DNA of 56,089 bases from contig JAEZKE010000149.1 in the NCBI GenBank assembly GCA_023436175.1, positions 1 through 56,089 of the forward strand, read 5' to 3'. The position numbers and the translations under genes were made by a program. This DNA comes from Methanobacteriota archaeon. Its GTDB lineage: Archaea > Methanobacteriota > Methanobacteria > Methanobacteriales > Methanobacteriaceae. A model generated the notes under the pieces. That model did no database searches and was not told the DNA's origin. It saw nothing but the letters and a program-made list of their open reading frames with translations. Below, in pieces: positions 45,050 to 53,632 of this stretch; positions within the stretch are counted from its first letter, which is position 1; every line of letters begins with the position of its first letter.

Positions 45050-45607
45050 TTAAAAATCAGTTTCAGTTTCTTTGAATGTTTTCCACTTTTCGTCCTTTTC
45101 AGAGAGAATAATTTCCATATCCTGGCCAATTGGCCATTCAACGTTTATATCATGGTCATTCCAGAGTATTCCACCTTCATCATGGGGATCATAAAAGTTC
45201 GTGCATTTGTAGGTAAATTCTGCTTCATCTGAAAGTACTAAAAAACCGTGTGCAAACCCTTCAGGTACATAAAACTGTTTTTTGTTCTCCTGCGAAAGAA
45301 TAACTCCTTCCCATTTACCATAAGTTGGTGAACCCTTTCTTAAATCAACCGCCACATCAAATACTTCCCCCCTAATAACACGGACTAATTTGCCTTGCGG
45401 TTTGGTATACTGAAAATGAAGTCCCCTGAGAACCCCTTTTTTGGATTTAGATTGATTATCCTGAACAAAATTAAAATCTAATCCTGCTTCTCCAAATTCT
45501 TCTGCATGGTAAGTTTCCATGAAGTAACCGCGCTCATCTCCAAAAACTGTAGGTTCTATGATATAAACACCCTCAATAGATGTTTTTATAAATTTAAATT
45601 TACCCAT
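45050..45607 (-). CDS. rfbC: dTDP-4-dehydrorhamnose 3,5-epimerase
   Basis: 185 residues, standard RmlC length. The cupin core has RGLHFQ with catalytic His64, DVAVDLRKGSPTYG and PEGFAHGFLVLSD. The second catalytic residue, Tyr133, is in FTYKCTNFYDP. The product of rfbB is epimerised at C3 and C5 before reduction by RfbD. Third gene of the operon, 44 bases after rfbA and 21 before rfbB. Confidence 0.95.
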   Translation of the reverse strand: MGKFKFIKTSIEGVYIIEPTVFGDERGYFMETYHAEEFGEAGLDFNFVQDNQSKSKKGVLRGLHFQYTKPQGKLVRVIRGEVFDVAVDLRKGSPTYGKWEGVILSQENKKQFYVPEGFAHGFLVLSDEAEFTYKCTNFYDPHDEGGILWNDHDINVEWPIGQDMEIILSEKDEKWKTFKETETDF

Positions 45608-45651
45608 ATTGACTCTCCATTTACTTAAATTGAATTTTCTAAATTTGAATT

Positions 45652-46527
45652 CTAAAATCGATTGTTATTGACTAATTCAATAAGATAATTGCCGTATTCA
45701 GTCTTCTCTAAAGTTTTAGCTAATTTAAGAACTTTTTCTGCATTTATCCATCCATTATGGTAAGCAATTTCTTCCAGACATGCTATAAAAAATCCCTGTC
45801 TTTTTTGGATAGCTTCAACAAAATTACTGGCTTCTAAAAGTCCATCATGTGTCCCTGTATCCAGCCAGGCCATTCCACGGCCCAACAATTCAACTTTTAA
45901 TTGTTTTTTCTTTAAATATACTTCATTTACAGATGTAATCTCAAGTTCCCCTCGAGCAGAAGGCTTTACATTCTTAGCTATCTCAATTACATCATTATCA
46001 TAGAAATAAAGTCCCGGAATAACATACTTTGATTTTGGATTCTCTGGTTTTTCCTCAAGAGAAAGTACATTGCCTTCATCATTGAATTCAACTACACCAA
46101 AAGCCCTTGGATTTTTAACGTAGTATCCAAAAATGACAGCACCTTCCTCGAGTGATGCAGCTCTTTTTAGTATTTCACTAAACCTGTGGCCATGAAATAT
46201 ATTATCTCCAAGTACTAGAGCCACACTGTCATCGCCGATGAAATTTTCTCCAACTATAAATGCTTCTGCAAGCCCTCTTGGCTCATCTTGCACTGCATAG
46301 GAAAAAGAAACACCTAAATCACTTCCATCTCCTAATAACTCTTTATAAAGAGGTAAATCGCGAGGAGTGGAAATAATCAGTATTTCCCTAATTCCTGCAA
46401 GCATAAGGACAGATAAGGGATAATATACCATCGGTTTATCATAAATTGGGAGCAGCTGTTTGGATACAGATTTTGTAATTGGATAAAGTCTTGTACCAGA
46501 ACCTCCTGCTAAAACTATTCCTTTCAT
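45652..46527 (-). CDS. rfbA: Glucose-1-phosphate thymidylyltransferase
   Basis: 291 residues. The nucleotidyltransferase loop GGSGTRLYPIT (8-18) with the KQLLPIYDKPMVYYPL substrate region, the LGDNIFHG metal site and EEKPENPKS are diagnostic of RmlA. It makes dTDP-glucose from dTTP and glucose-1-phosphate, and dTDP-rhamnose normally inhibits it allosterically. AGGAGGATAATAA before the ATG at 46527 is a strong ribosome site. Second gene of the operon, 23 bases after rfbD. Confidence 0.95.
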   Translation of the reverse strand: MKGIVLAGGSGTRLYPITKSVSKQLLPIYDKPMVYYPLSVLMLAGIREILIISTPRDLPLYKELLGDGSDLGVSFSYAVQDEPRGLAEAFIVGENFIGDDSVALVLGDNIFHGHRFSEILKRAASLEEGAVIFGYYVKNPRAFGVVEFNDEGNVLSLEEKPENPKSKYVIPGLYFYDNDVIEIAKNVKPSARGELEITSVNEVYLKKKQLKVELLGRGMAWLDTGTHDGLLEASNFVEAIQKRQGFFIACLEEIAYHNGWINAEKVLKLAKTLEKTEYGNYLIELVNNNRF

Positions 46528-46550
46528 TTATTATCCTCCTGTACCCTTAA

Positions 46551-47387
46551 TTATAATAGCTCCATATATTCACTTAAAGCATCTTTGTAGTTTCTAATTT
46601 CTGGAAAACCTTCCATTTTCCAGTTATACTTTTCAAGAACTGAATATTCGGGTCTTAAGGCAGGACTAGGAAACTCTTCTGTGGTAACTGGCTTTACTTC
46701 AACATCAATTCCAGCTATATCAAAAATTTCTTTGGCATATTCATACCATGAGCAGTGCCCACTATTTGTAACATGATAAATACCATAGACTGGCTTTTTA
46801 ATAAGTTGTGCAATTGCATTTGCAAGATCTACGGTGTAAGTAGGAGAACCTACCTGGTCTTTAACAACAGAAATAGTATCATTTGTTTTGGCCAAATTAA
46901 GCATTGTAGTAACAAAATTAGGTCCATGGTAACCATATAACCATGCTGTTCGAACTATATAAAATTTGTTTAAAATATCACGTGTATAAACCTCGCCTAG
47001 ATACTTAGTTTTACCATATGCGCTTAAAGGATTGGTTTGATCATATTCGTAGTAGGAACTGCCCTTAGTACCATCAAAAACATAGTCAGTTGATATATAA
47101 ACGAGGGCACTGTCAGTTTCGCTGCATGCAACAGCTACATTCCGTGTTCCAAGTACATTTACTTTATATGCCAAATCAAATTTAGATTCGCATTCATTCA
47201 CATTGGTAAATGCTGCAGCATTCACTACCACATCTGGATTAATTTCTTTTACGGTTTTGATCGTTTTATTAATATCTGTAATATCCAAAGTGTCGATTGT
47301 TGTGGTACTGATTTCATTCTCAGCAGATAAAGCATCCACTAAATCATGACCTAACATACCTTCTGAACCAATGATTAATACTTTCAT
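46551..47387 (-). CDS. rfbD: dTDP-4-dehydrorhamnose reductase
   Basis: 278 residues from ATG 47387, chosen because AGGAT lies eight bases before and the protein then opens with the NAD(P) loop MKVLIIGSEGMLG; an in-frame start at 47408 is less likely. STDYVFDG (Thr100-Asp101) and Tyr124/Lys128 in YGKTK form the catalytic site. It performs the final reduction to dTDP-L-rhamnose. It is the first gene of the operon, and a TATA element at 47427-47436 gives a short leader. Confidence 0.93.
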   Translation of the reverse strand: MKVLIIGSEGMLGHDLVDALSAENEISTTTIDTLDITDINKTIKTVKEINPDVVVNAAAFTNVNECESKFDLAYKVNVLGTRNVAVACSETDSALVYISTDYVFDGTKGSSYYEYDQTNPLSAYGKTKYLGEVYTRDILNKFYIVRTAWLYGYHGPNFVTTMLNLAKTNDTISVVKDQVGSPTYTVDLANAIAQLIKKPVYGIYHVTNSGHCSWYEYAKEIFDIAGIDVEVKPVTTEEFPSPALRPEYSVLEKYNWKMEGFPEIRNYKDALSEYMELL

Positions 47388-47426
47388 TTTTTCAAATCCT
47401 ATTAACAAGTAAATTAATACGTAATA

Positions 47427-47436
47427 AATTTATATT
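47427..47436 (-). promoter_or_regulatory. TATA-box candidate for the rfb operon
   Basis: Read on the minus strand the bases give TATAAATTTA, about 40 bases before the rfbD ATG, predicting a start near 47403 and a leader of about 16 bases. Confidence 0.4.
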
Positions 47437-47595
47437 TTAGTTAGTCTTATAGTTAGTTTTAGGTTTATATTAATTATTATAAATAACATATACGTTTAAT
47501 TTGACAAAATGAAATATTACATTAAAATAAGAATATACATAACTTTTTAAATTTAAGTATTAAGTATTCAATAACTAAGTAAGTACTGTGAACCA

Positions 47596-47979
47596 TCATA
47601 CTACAATTAGTTTAACATAATCAATTTTACGGCTTATCTGGAACATTTTAGCAATCTTTTTAATTCTATCTGCAGAACCATCTAAAATAAATATTTCAAG
47701 ACATGTACTGTCTTTAAGATGACTGTGAATTTGAGTATTGATAATATCCTCAAAGTCATGTTTTATTTCAGTTACCTTATCTTCAACTTCCTGTTTATGA
47801 ATTAAAACAAGTATAGAGTTAATCTCACCATGTAATGCTTCTTTTTCCTTATTATCTGCTATTAACATCCTTGCACTTGCCCTAATTACTTCAGATCTTC
47901 CAGAAAAACCGATTTGATCTTTTATGTTATCTATTTCTTCAAGTAACTTTTCATTCAGAGATATACTAACAATTGGCAT
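47596..47979 (-). CDS. NikR-type nickel-responsive ribbon-helix-helix regulator
   Basis: 127 residues. The ribbon-helix-helix start is VSISLNEKLLEEID plus GFSGRSEVIRASARML. The C-terminal ACT-like domain keeps all four nickel ligands at the right spacing: His74, His85, His87 and Cys93, which correspond to His76, His87, His89 and Cys95 of E. coli NikR. No ribosome site is seen, and a TATA-like stretch about 25 bases upstream suggests a leaderless transcript. It is divergent from the metal importer at 48102-50691 with about 120 bases between, so that importer is the likely target. Methanogens need much nickel for F430 and hydrogenases. Confidence 0.85.
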   Translation of the reverse strand: MPIVSISLNEKLLEEIDNIKDQIGFSGRSEVIRASARMLIADNKEKEALHGEINSILVLIHKQEVEDKVTEIKHDFEDIINTQIHSHLKDSTCLEIFILDGSADRIKKIAKMFQISRKIDYVKLIVV

Positions 47980-48101
47980 GTTGTATTATAAGTTAATAAT
48001 TTACTATAAAGATTATGCTAAATTTTATTAACATTATATTTAAATATTAATAAGGACTAATAATAAAGTGTATGAAGTTTAATAGCCTCTGAGGATTCAC
48101 A

Positions 48102-48986
48102 ATGGAAAGGAGAAGAATAATAATTGTATTATTACTTTTTACAGGAATTTTAGTAGCAGGATCATTTATTTATTTTACTGCAAGCAGTCAAGAAGAAGCA
48201 GATAATGGTAAAATAAATGTAGCAGTGAGTATAGGCCCTGAAGTAGAATTTGTAAATGCAGTTGGTGGAGATAAAGTAAATGTAATTTTAATGGTTCCTT
48301 CAGGATCAGATCCGCATACCTATGAGCCATTACCTAACCAGTTGACCAGAATTTCAAATGCAAAAATGTATGCAGAAGTTGGAACACCTGTGGAGTTCGA
48401 AACAAATTATATGGCTAAAATAAAAAGCATCAATCCCACTATGCTTGTTGTGAACTGCTCAAAAGGAATAAAATTAATACCAAATACTGCAGAAAATGAG
48501 TCTGATGAAGTGGATCCTCACGTCTGGACAGATCCAAAAAACGCCAGGATAATGGTCGAAAATATATATCAAGGCTTGACCCAAGTAGATCCTGCTGATA
48601 AGGCTTATTTCCAAAAAAATCGTGACCAGTATTTGCAGAAACTTGACGAGTTAGACAAAAATACAGCAAAGCTCCTTAAAGAAAAAAACAGCTCCATTAT
48701 ATTGGTATATCATCCTGCTTTTGGTTATTATGCCAAAGCGTACAATCTCACTATGGTAGCAGCAATGATTAATGATGAAGAGCCATCTCCTCAGCGGATT
48801 GCAATGATGGTGGATACTGCTCGAAAAAACAATATACGTATAGTGTTTACAGAGCCCCAGTACGACCAAAAATATATGCAGTCTGTAGCTTCGCAAATTG
48901 GAGGACAAGTTGTATTTGTAAATGACCTTGATGAAAATTACCTGCAGAACATGGAAAATACTGCCAAAGCATTTTCAAGGTCATAA
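48102..48986 (+). CDS. Metal-binding protein of an ABC importer, ZnuA/TroA family
   Basis: 294 residues. A signal or anchor helix lies at about 5-25, with no lipobox Cys. The cluster A-I ligands are His72 in DPHTYEP, His140 in DPHVWTDP and His204 in YHPAFGY, with an acidic fourth ligand probably at Glu251 (EPQYD) or Asp275. The His-rich loop of many ZnuA proteins is missing; only a short acidic stretch (ENESDEVD) is there. Zinc or manganese is the usual cargo. The neighbouring NikR-type gene raises nickel as a third option. First gene of a three-gene unit with ATPase and permease. Confidence 0.85.
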   Translation: MERRRIIIVLLLFTGILVAGSFIYFTASSQEEADNGKINVAVSIGPEVEFVNAVGGDKVNVILMVPSGSDPHTYEPLPNQLTRISNAKMYAEVGTPVEFETNYMAKIKSINPTMLVVNCSKGIKLIPNTAENESDEVDPHVWTDPKNARIMVENIYQGLTQVDPADKAYFQKNRDQYLQKLDELDKNTAKLLKEKNSSIILVYHPAFGYYAKAYNLTMVAAMINDEEPSPQRIAMMVDTARKNNIRIVFTEPQYDQKYMQSVASQIGGQVVFVNDLDENYLQNMENTAKAFSRS

Positions 48987-49104
48987 ATTAATTTTAAAAT
49001 TTAAAAAGTCAATTATAGTTATTAAGAGTATAACTATTATTGAGACCTGTAAAATATCGCTAAAGATTTCCAAGTCAATTTTATAAAAATTAGAAGGTTA
49101 AATT

Positions 49105-49857
49105 ATGGTTTCAAAAGTAGTGGAAATTAGCAATGTTTCAAAAAAGTTTAACAAATTATCAGCTCTTTACAATATTAATCTCACCATAAATGAAAAAGAT
49201 TTAATGGCAATAATAGGTCCTAATGGAGGTGGAAAAAGTACCCTCCTTAAAATCATCATGGGGATCTTAACCCCAGATACTGGTGAAGTCAAAATTTTTG
49301 GCAGAGACCCTAAAAAAGTCAGGAATTTAATGGGATACCTCCCTCAACATGTTTCTTTTGATCCTGATTTTCCCATTAATGTTTTTGATACAGTACTTTC
49401 TGGTAGATATCATGGATTATTTAAAGGTTACACAAAAGATGATCGAAAAGCGGTTGAAAAAGCATTAAAAGACGTTGAGATTTACAAATTAAGAGATAGA
49501 CAAATAAGTGAAATTTCAGGCGGGCAAATGCAAAGAGTTTTCATAGCTCGTTCCATTGTAAGAGAACCCAAACTTCTCCTAATGGATGAACCCATGGCCA
49601 GCATAGACCCGGAGATGCAAAACTCATTTTACGAACTATTATCTCAATTGAAAAACAAAATGACCATAATACTCATAAGCCATGATGTAGGGGCTGTTTC
49701 GGCCCATGTTGATAAAATCGCCTGCCTTAACAGGGAATTATTTTATCATGGCCCAGTAGAAGGTTCCGCAAAGGGATTAGAAGAGGTTTATAAATGCCCT
49801 CTTGAACTTATAAGCCATGGAATTCCCCATAGAGTACTAAGAGAACATGAAAGATGA
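49105..49857 (+). CDS. ABC importer ATPase, ZnuC/MntB-type
   Basis: 250 residues. Walker A is GPNGGGKST (38-46), the Q-loop lies in YLPQHVSF, the signature is ISGGQ (137-141), Walker B LLLMDEP (157-163) and the H-loop ILISHD. YLPQ and the FDPDFPINVFDTVLSGRY region are typical of the zinc/manganese subfamily. It energises uptake by the permease that begins 30 bases after its stop. AAGGTT ahead of the ATG at 49105 is a fair ribosome site. Its gap from the binding-protein gene is 118 bases, so a second promoter is possible. Confidence 0.9.
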   Translation: MVSKVVEISNVSKKFNKLSALYNINLTINEKDLMAIIGPNGGGKSTLLKIIMGILTPDTGEVKIFGRDPKKVRNLMGYLPQHVSFDPDFPINVFDTVLSGRYHGLFKGYTKDDRKAVEKALKDVEIYKLRDRQISEISGGQMQRVFIARSIVREPKLLLMDEPMASIDPEMQNSFYELLSQLKNKMTIILISHDVGAVSAHVDKIACLNRELFYHGPVEGSAKGLEEVYKCPLELISHGIPHRVLREHER

Positions 49858-49887
49858 ATTTAAATAATAATTTAAAGGCGATAATTA

Positions 49888-50691
49888 ATGATAGAAAATA
49901 TATTTCAATATCAATTCATGCAGAGAGCTTTCATAGCAGCGGTGCTTGTAAGTATTGCATGTGGAATTGTTGGAACCTACGTAGTTATAAAAAGAATAGT
50001 GTCTTTAAGCGGAGCAGTGTCCCACGCTGCTTTTGGTGGTGTCGGTCTTGGCTACTTTCTAGGTGTAAATCCCGTATTGGCTGCTATTCCATTCAGTATC
50101 GCATCTGCAATGGGAATAGGTGCAATTAAAGGACGAGTCAAAGTTAGTGAAGATACCGCAATCGGAATATTATGGAGCTTAGGTATGGCTATTGGTATAA
50201 TATTCATTAATTTAACTCCAGGAAATGCTCCAGACCTCTTCAGTTACCTTTTTGGAAGTATACTAACTATAGATAACTCTGATCTTTATATAATGTCCAT
50301 TTTAGATTTAATAATCATATCGACTGTTTTTCTATTCCGAAGGGAATTTTTAGCCATATCCTTTGATGAGGAATTTTCAAAGGTGTTAGGGATCCCTACT
50401 GAATTTATTTACATGCTCCTCTTGTCTCTAATAGCACTGAGCGTGGTAGTTCTTATTAAAGTAGTTGGAGTTATTCTTATAATTGCTCTTTTAAGCATTC
50501 CTGCTGCTATAAGCAAGCAGGTTACCTACGATATTAAAAAATTGATGTTATTTTCTGTAATAACTGGAGTCATTTTAACTGTAATTGGTTTATTGCTTTC
50601 ATATATCTTCAATTTAGCTTCAGGAGCAACTATTGTCTTAGTTTTAGGAATAACTTTTACAGTAGTTTCACTGGTAAAAAAATACTGGTAG
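49888..50691 (+). CDS. ABC importer permease, ZnuB/TroC family
   Basis: 267 residues with about eight helices. FMQRAFIAAVLVSIACGIVG and IVSLSGAVSHAAFGGVGLGY are the family-typical first helices, and the VVLIKVVGVILIIALLSIP segment is the conserved coupling and membrane core of metal-chelate ABC-3 permeases. The ATG at 49888 follows AAGGCGAT, a good ribosome site. Last gene of the importer; a T8 tract follows at 50728-50735. Confidence 0.9.
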   Translation: MIENIFQYQFMQRAFIAAVLVSIACGIVGTYVVIKRIVSLSGAVSHAAFGGVGLGYFLGVNPVLAAIPFSIASAMGIGAIKGRVKVSEDTAIGILWSLGMAIGIIFINLTPGNAPDLFSYLFGSILTIDNSDLYIMSILDLIIISTVFLFRREFLAISFDEEFSKVLGIPTEFIYMLLLSLIALSVVVLIKVVGVILIIALLSIPAAISKQVTYDIKKLMLFSVITGVILTVIGLLLSYIFNLASGATIVLVLGITFTVVSLVKKYW

Positions 50692-50710
50692 ACAGTATAT
50701 AGCTCAAAAT

Positions 50711-50735
50711 AGGTTTTTTTAGACCTCTTTTTTTT
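50711..50735 (+). terminator. T-rich terminator of the metal importer unit
   Basis: T7 (50714-50720) and T8 (50728-50735) begin about 20 bases after the permease stop, with a weak AGGT/ACCT pairing between them. Confidence 0.45.
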
Positions 50736-50757
50736 GCAGATCACATATACATATTAT

Positions 50758-50779
50758 AATTGTGAAATAATTCACAATT
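50758..50779. promoter_or_regulatory. Nine-base inverted repeat after the importer
   Basis: AATTGTGAA (50758-50766), spacer ATAA, TTCACAATT (50771-50779). It could be an operator or a hairpin ending transcripts from either side. Confidence 0.4.
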
Positions 50780-50809
50780 TAATAGAAAAATTTTATTTAT
50801 TTGTGATAA

Positions 50810-50884
50810 TTAGTTTAAATTAGGGCCGAACAAGTCCTGGTGAAAAGTTATGGATGAAATCATCCTTAATGTTATTTTTTCCAT
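50810..50884 (-). CDS. Candidate 24-residue small protein inside a hairpin
   Basis: On the minus strand, GGAGGTGA (complement of 50890-50897) is followed after five bases by ATG at 50884. The frame runs 24 codons to TAA at 50810-50812 and encodes MEKITLRMISSITFHQDLFG followed by PNLN. The ribosome site is a perfect match to the archaeal consensus. The bases around the start pair with bases near the middle of the frame (GGTGAAAAG at 50839-50847 with CTTTTCACC at 50886-50894), which would hide the ribosome site. On the other strand a 20-codon frame (50850-50912) with GGTGA also exists. No homology can be claimed. Confidence 0.3.
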   Translation of the reverse strand: MEKITLRMISSITFHQDLFGPNLN

Positions 50885-51046
50885 TCTTTTCACCTCCTTT
50901 ATGCCTTTCTAATTTTAGAACAGTATATTGCTCTTAATAATATTCATTATTAACTGGTTTTTCTTTTAATAAATAAGAATTATCTCAAAATACAATAATT
51001 TATGTTATCTTACATATTTACAAGCTTAAAAATACAAGATGAGTTC

Positions 51047-51674
51047 ATGAAAAAGAAATTGGGCATTTCTTTTATTTCTATTTTTATTTTATCCACTTTT
51101 TATTCAGTTGTATTTGCAGATATGATAGAAGCCTGAACGAAAGAAGTTAAATTTTATTATAATATTCATAATATCGATAAATATCAAAATTATATCTTTT
51201 TAATCAATGGAACACCCCCCCCCTCATTTGAAATAATTAATTCCATAAATTTCAGTTTCTATAAATTCAGCACAGTTCCAGTATATGCCATTAAAAAATC
51301 TGATTTCAATGAAAATAAATTATAGGGCAGGAGTAGTTCAGATATTGACAATTCCTTTAAAAATGATCCAAATATAATAAAATCAAATATAGAACTCCAT
51401 GAATATTATAAACAGGTAAACATCAATAACCATCTTGATACAGTGCATATAATACTTGACATAATTCAGTAAATGGCAGTAAACTTGAAATAAAGACATC
51501 TAAAATAGTACATATATATGTGGGAGTTTGCAGGAAGAAATATTTAAAGATCAAAATACAACTCCAGAGCCTTCCACTAAATCTATTTGGACTCCTGAAT
51601 TATGGTATATTATTATTCCAATTTTAGCTATCCTTGCAATTGTTATAATTCTTATATCAAGAAAATTTAAATGA
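51047..51674 (+). pseudogene. Broken gene for a secreted, C-terminally anchored protein
   Basis: From ATG 51047 a signal peptide (LGISFISIFILSTFYSVVFA) is followed by sense-looking sequence (KEVKFYYNIHNIDKYQNYIF, then FLINGTPPPSFEI). In-frame stops occur at 51134 (TGA), 51323 (TAG) and 51470 (TAA). The sense then continues in a second frame from about 51472 (NGSKLEIKTSKIVHIYV) and in a third from about 51537 (EIFKDQNTTPEPS), ending in a membrane helix WYIIIPILAILAIVIILI and TGA at 51672. At least two nonsense changes and two frameshifts mean a dead gene. A run of nine C at 51217-51225 is striking in AT-rich DNA. The family is not named. Confidence 0.75.
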
Positions 51675-51678
51675 AAAC

Positions 51679-51981
51679 GTGATATATTTTCCGACTGCAT
51701 TACTCACCACAGTTATGGTAGAATTTTTAATTTTATGGCTTTTTACCAGAAATAGACCTGAGAAGCTTTTTATTTATTCTTTACTTATAAACTCATTTAC
51801 ACTTACAATAGCTACATATAGTTACTACAATATTTTAAACAACATTTATATCATTGAAACAGCTGTTATTTTTGTAGAAAGCATATTAATCACGCTTTTA
51901 TTGCAAATGAAATATAAAGTTGCCTTTTTGGTTTCTTTAATTGCAAATTTTGCTACTGCCCTAATCGGTTTTTATTTTTAA
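51679..51981 (+). CDS. Small membrane protein, unknown
   Basis: 100 residues from GTG 51679, with about four helices (5-20, 29-48, 52-72, 75-97) and few charges. It begins five bases after the stop of the broken secreted-protein gene, and the spacing suggests they were an operon. No ribosome site is obvious, so it may have been translated by coupling and could now be silent. Family not recognised. Confidence 0.5.
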   Translation: MIYFPTALLTTVMVEFLILWLFTRNRPEKLFIYSLLINSFTLTIATYSYYNILNNIYIIETAVIFVESILITLLLQMKYKVAFLVSLIANFATALIGFYF

Positions 51982-52503
51982 TGATTTAAAAAAAATAAGT
52001 TTTATATGCAGACCAAAATATAATTATAAATTGGTCTGCAAATGTATGCGTGGAGGCGATAACTAGGCAACTATCTATATCTATATGCACTAGTTTTCAA
52101 TTAGTTAATATATTATTTCTTATTAATAATACTTTCCATTATTTAATATTATTCACTTACCACCACATATAGTCCGTATCATGCATATTAATGACAATGG
52201 AAGCACTATGTAATTTAAAAGTGTTCTAATAAATTTAATTGAGAATATAAATAGTTGATTAATTAATTTATCTCCATAATCATAAAATTAAGAATTTAAA
52301 TATTCTAAAATAAGGGAATTTATTTAGCACTTCACCATTATATATTCAATAAAATTGTTAAAAAAAAATTCATAGTTTAAATATATTTAAAATTAAGCCA
52401 CATGATAATTAAAGTATAACTTTAAAAAATAGTGACTATTAACAGATATATTCAAAAATAAAATTTAGTAGAAACAAAAAAAATTCATATTTTTAAAGCA
52501 TAG
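51982..52503. other. Intergenic region with orphan promoter-like block
   Basis: About 520 bases. The first 80 hold an inverted repeat around an AT-rich core (52007-52040) and a strong GGAGGCGAT (52052-52060) that has no start codon after it. The remainder is AT-rich with no gene recognised. Confidence 0.5.
52007..52040. promoter_or_regulatory. Ten-base inverted repeat flanking a TATA-like core
   Basis: TGCAGACCAA (52007-52016) and TTGGTCTGCA (52031-52040) are perfect complements around 14 AT-only bases. It is 26 bases after the 51679 gene, so it may be a terminator hairpin or an operator for a lost downstream gene. Confidence 0.45.
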
Positions 52504-53619
52504 TTAAACTTTAATTTCCCTTAAAATGAGATTAATTTTCTTCTTATCTTCAAGGAGTTCAATTGAACCATCGAAATGTTCCAATATTGTCATTATAAAT
52601 CGTAATGGTGATTTTAGTTCTTTAGATTCAGCAATATTCTCCCCAATACAATCATAATCCATAGTCAATTTAACGGTCCCATCATAGGATTTTAAGCTTA
52701 TGTTTAGCTCACAACTATCCGGACCTGCAGATTCATGACCGCTGTTTTCAACGAATTCACATTTCAGTTCATCGGATATAATCTCATTTAAAATTAAACC
52801 AAGGATAATTGCAGTATTTATATCAATCAAAATCCCGCCCATATCTAAATTAAATTTAACAAGATTTTTATCAACTGCATATACATCCAGTAAATAATTT
52901 ATAAGATCTACAGTATAATTATCAAAATTAACCATTGCAAAATCTTCAGATTGGTCCAAAATTTCATTAAGTAGCATAATAGCGTTTATACGAGTCTGGC
53001 TTTTAATATAAAAATCAGTCGGGTCTTCATCTTTAATTATAGAAGCATCTATAGTTATTATAGTCGAAATCAATTCCAAAGTGAATTGTATACGCTTATA
53101 TATTTCATCTATAAGTGTTTCTTTTTCCTTTATTTCTTCTTGAAGATATTTATTAGCACTTTCTAATTCTTCTGTTCTTTTTTCAACCAGTTCATTTAGA
53201 TAATACCTATGTCTGATGAGTTCATCTTCAATTAATTTACGTTCAATAGCATATGATATGGATCGTGATAATAAAAGACTGTTAACCTGTCCTTTAACAA
53301 GATAATCCTGTGCACCTTCACCTACAGCTTTAATAGCTGTCCCTTCATCACTGAACCCACTTAATATTACAATAGGTATCTCGGGAGCCTGTTCATAAAC
53401 ACTGAGGAATGTATCAAGCCCAACACTATCAGGAAGACTCAAATCAAGTAATACAAGATCGAAACCATTCCTAACAAGACACCGCAGTCCATCAGAAAGT
53501 CTATTAGAAGAATGTAATTCAAATAGTGGACTTTTGACTTCCTTCAACATTTCTTCTATTAATCTTAAATCTTCAGGATTATCTTCAATTATTAAAATCT
53601 TGATAAGCTTATCTTCCAT
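52504..53619 (-). CDS. Response regulator fused to a degenerate HisKA_2-type kinase module
   Basis: 371 residues. The receiver domain (about 5-125) has the acidic pair Glu12-Asp13, phospho-acceptor Asp59, Ser87 and Lys109, all intact. A coiled coil (about 138-168) leads to LIDEIYKRIQFTLELISTII (169-188), which aligns with the dimerisation helix L-x-E-x-HHR-x-KNNLQ of HisKA_2 kinases but has Tyr-Lys where the histidines belong. The ATPase part keeps an N-box Asn278 in LILNEII, yet no DxGxG box follows; the place reads MDYDCIGENIAES. It is likely a signalling output or scaffold rather than an active kinase. Transcribed 13 bases after the next regulator. Confidence 0.75.
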   Translation of the reverse strand: MEDKLIKILIIEDNPEDLRLIEEMLKEVKSPLFELHSSNRLSDGLRCLVRNGFDLVLLDLSLPDSVGLDTFLSVYEQAPEIPIVILSGFSDEGTAIKAVGEGAQDYLVKGQVNSLLLSRSISYAIERKLIEDELIRHRYYLNELVEKRTEELESANKYLQEEIKEKETLIDEIYKRIQFTLELISTIITIDASIIKDEDPTDFYIKSQTRINAIMLLNEILDQSEDFAMVNFDNYTVDLINYLLDVYAVDKNLVKFNLDMGGILIDINTAIILGLILNEIISDELKCEFVENSGHESAGPDSCELNISLKSYDGTVKLTMDYDCIGENIAESKELKSPLRFIMTILEHFDGSIELLEDKKKINLILREIKV

Positions 53620-53632
53620 ATATTAACCCCAT

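Noticed and set aside
49854..50129. 91-codon frame overlapping the permease start
   Set aside because: It is a shifted frame of the permease gene. The permease has a proper ribosome site and family motifs; this frame is Cys/Arg-rich nonsense.
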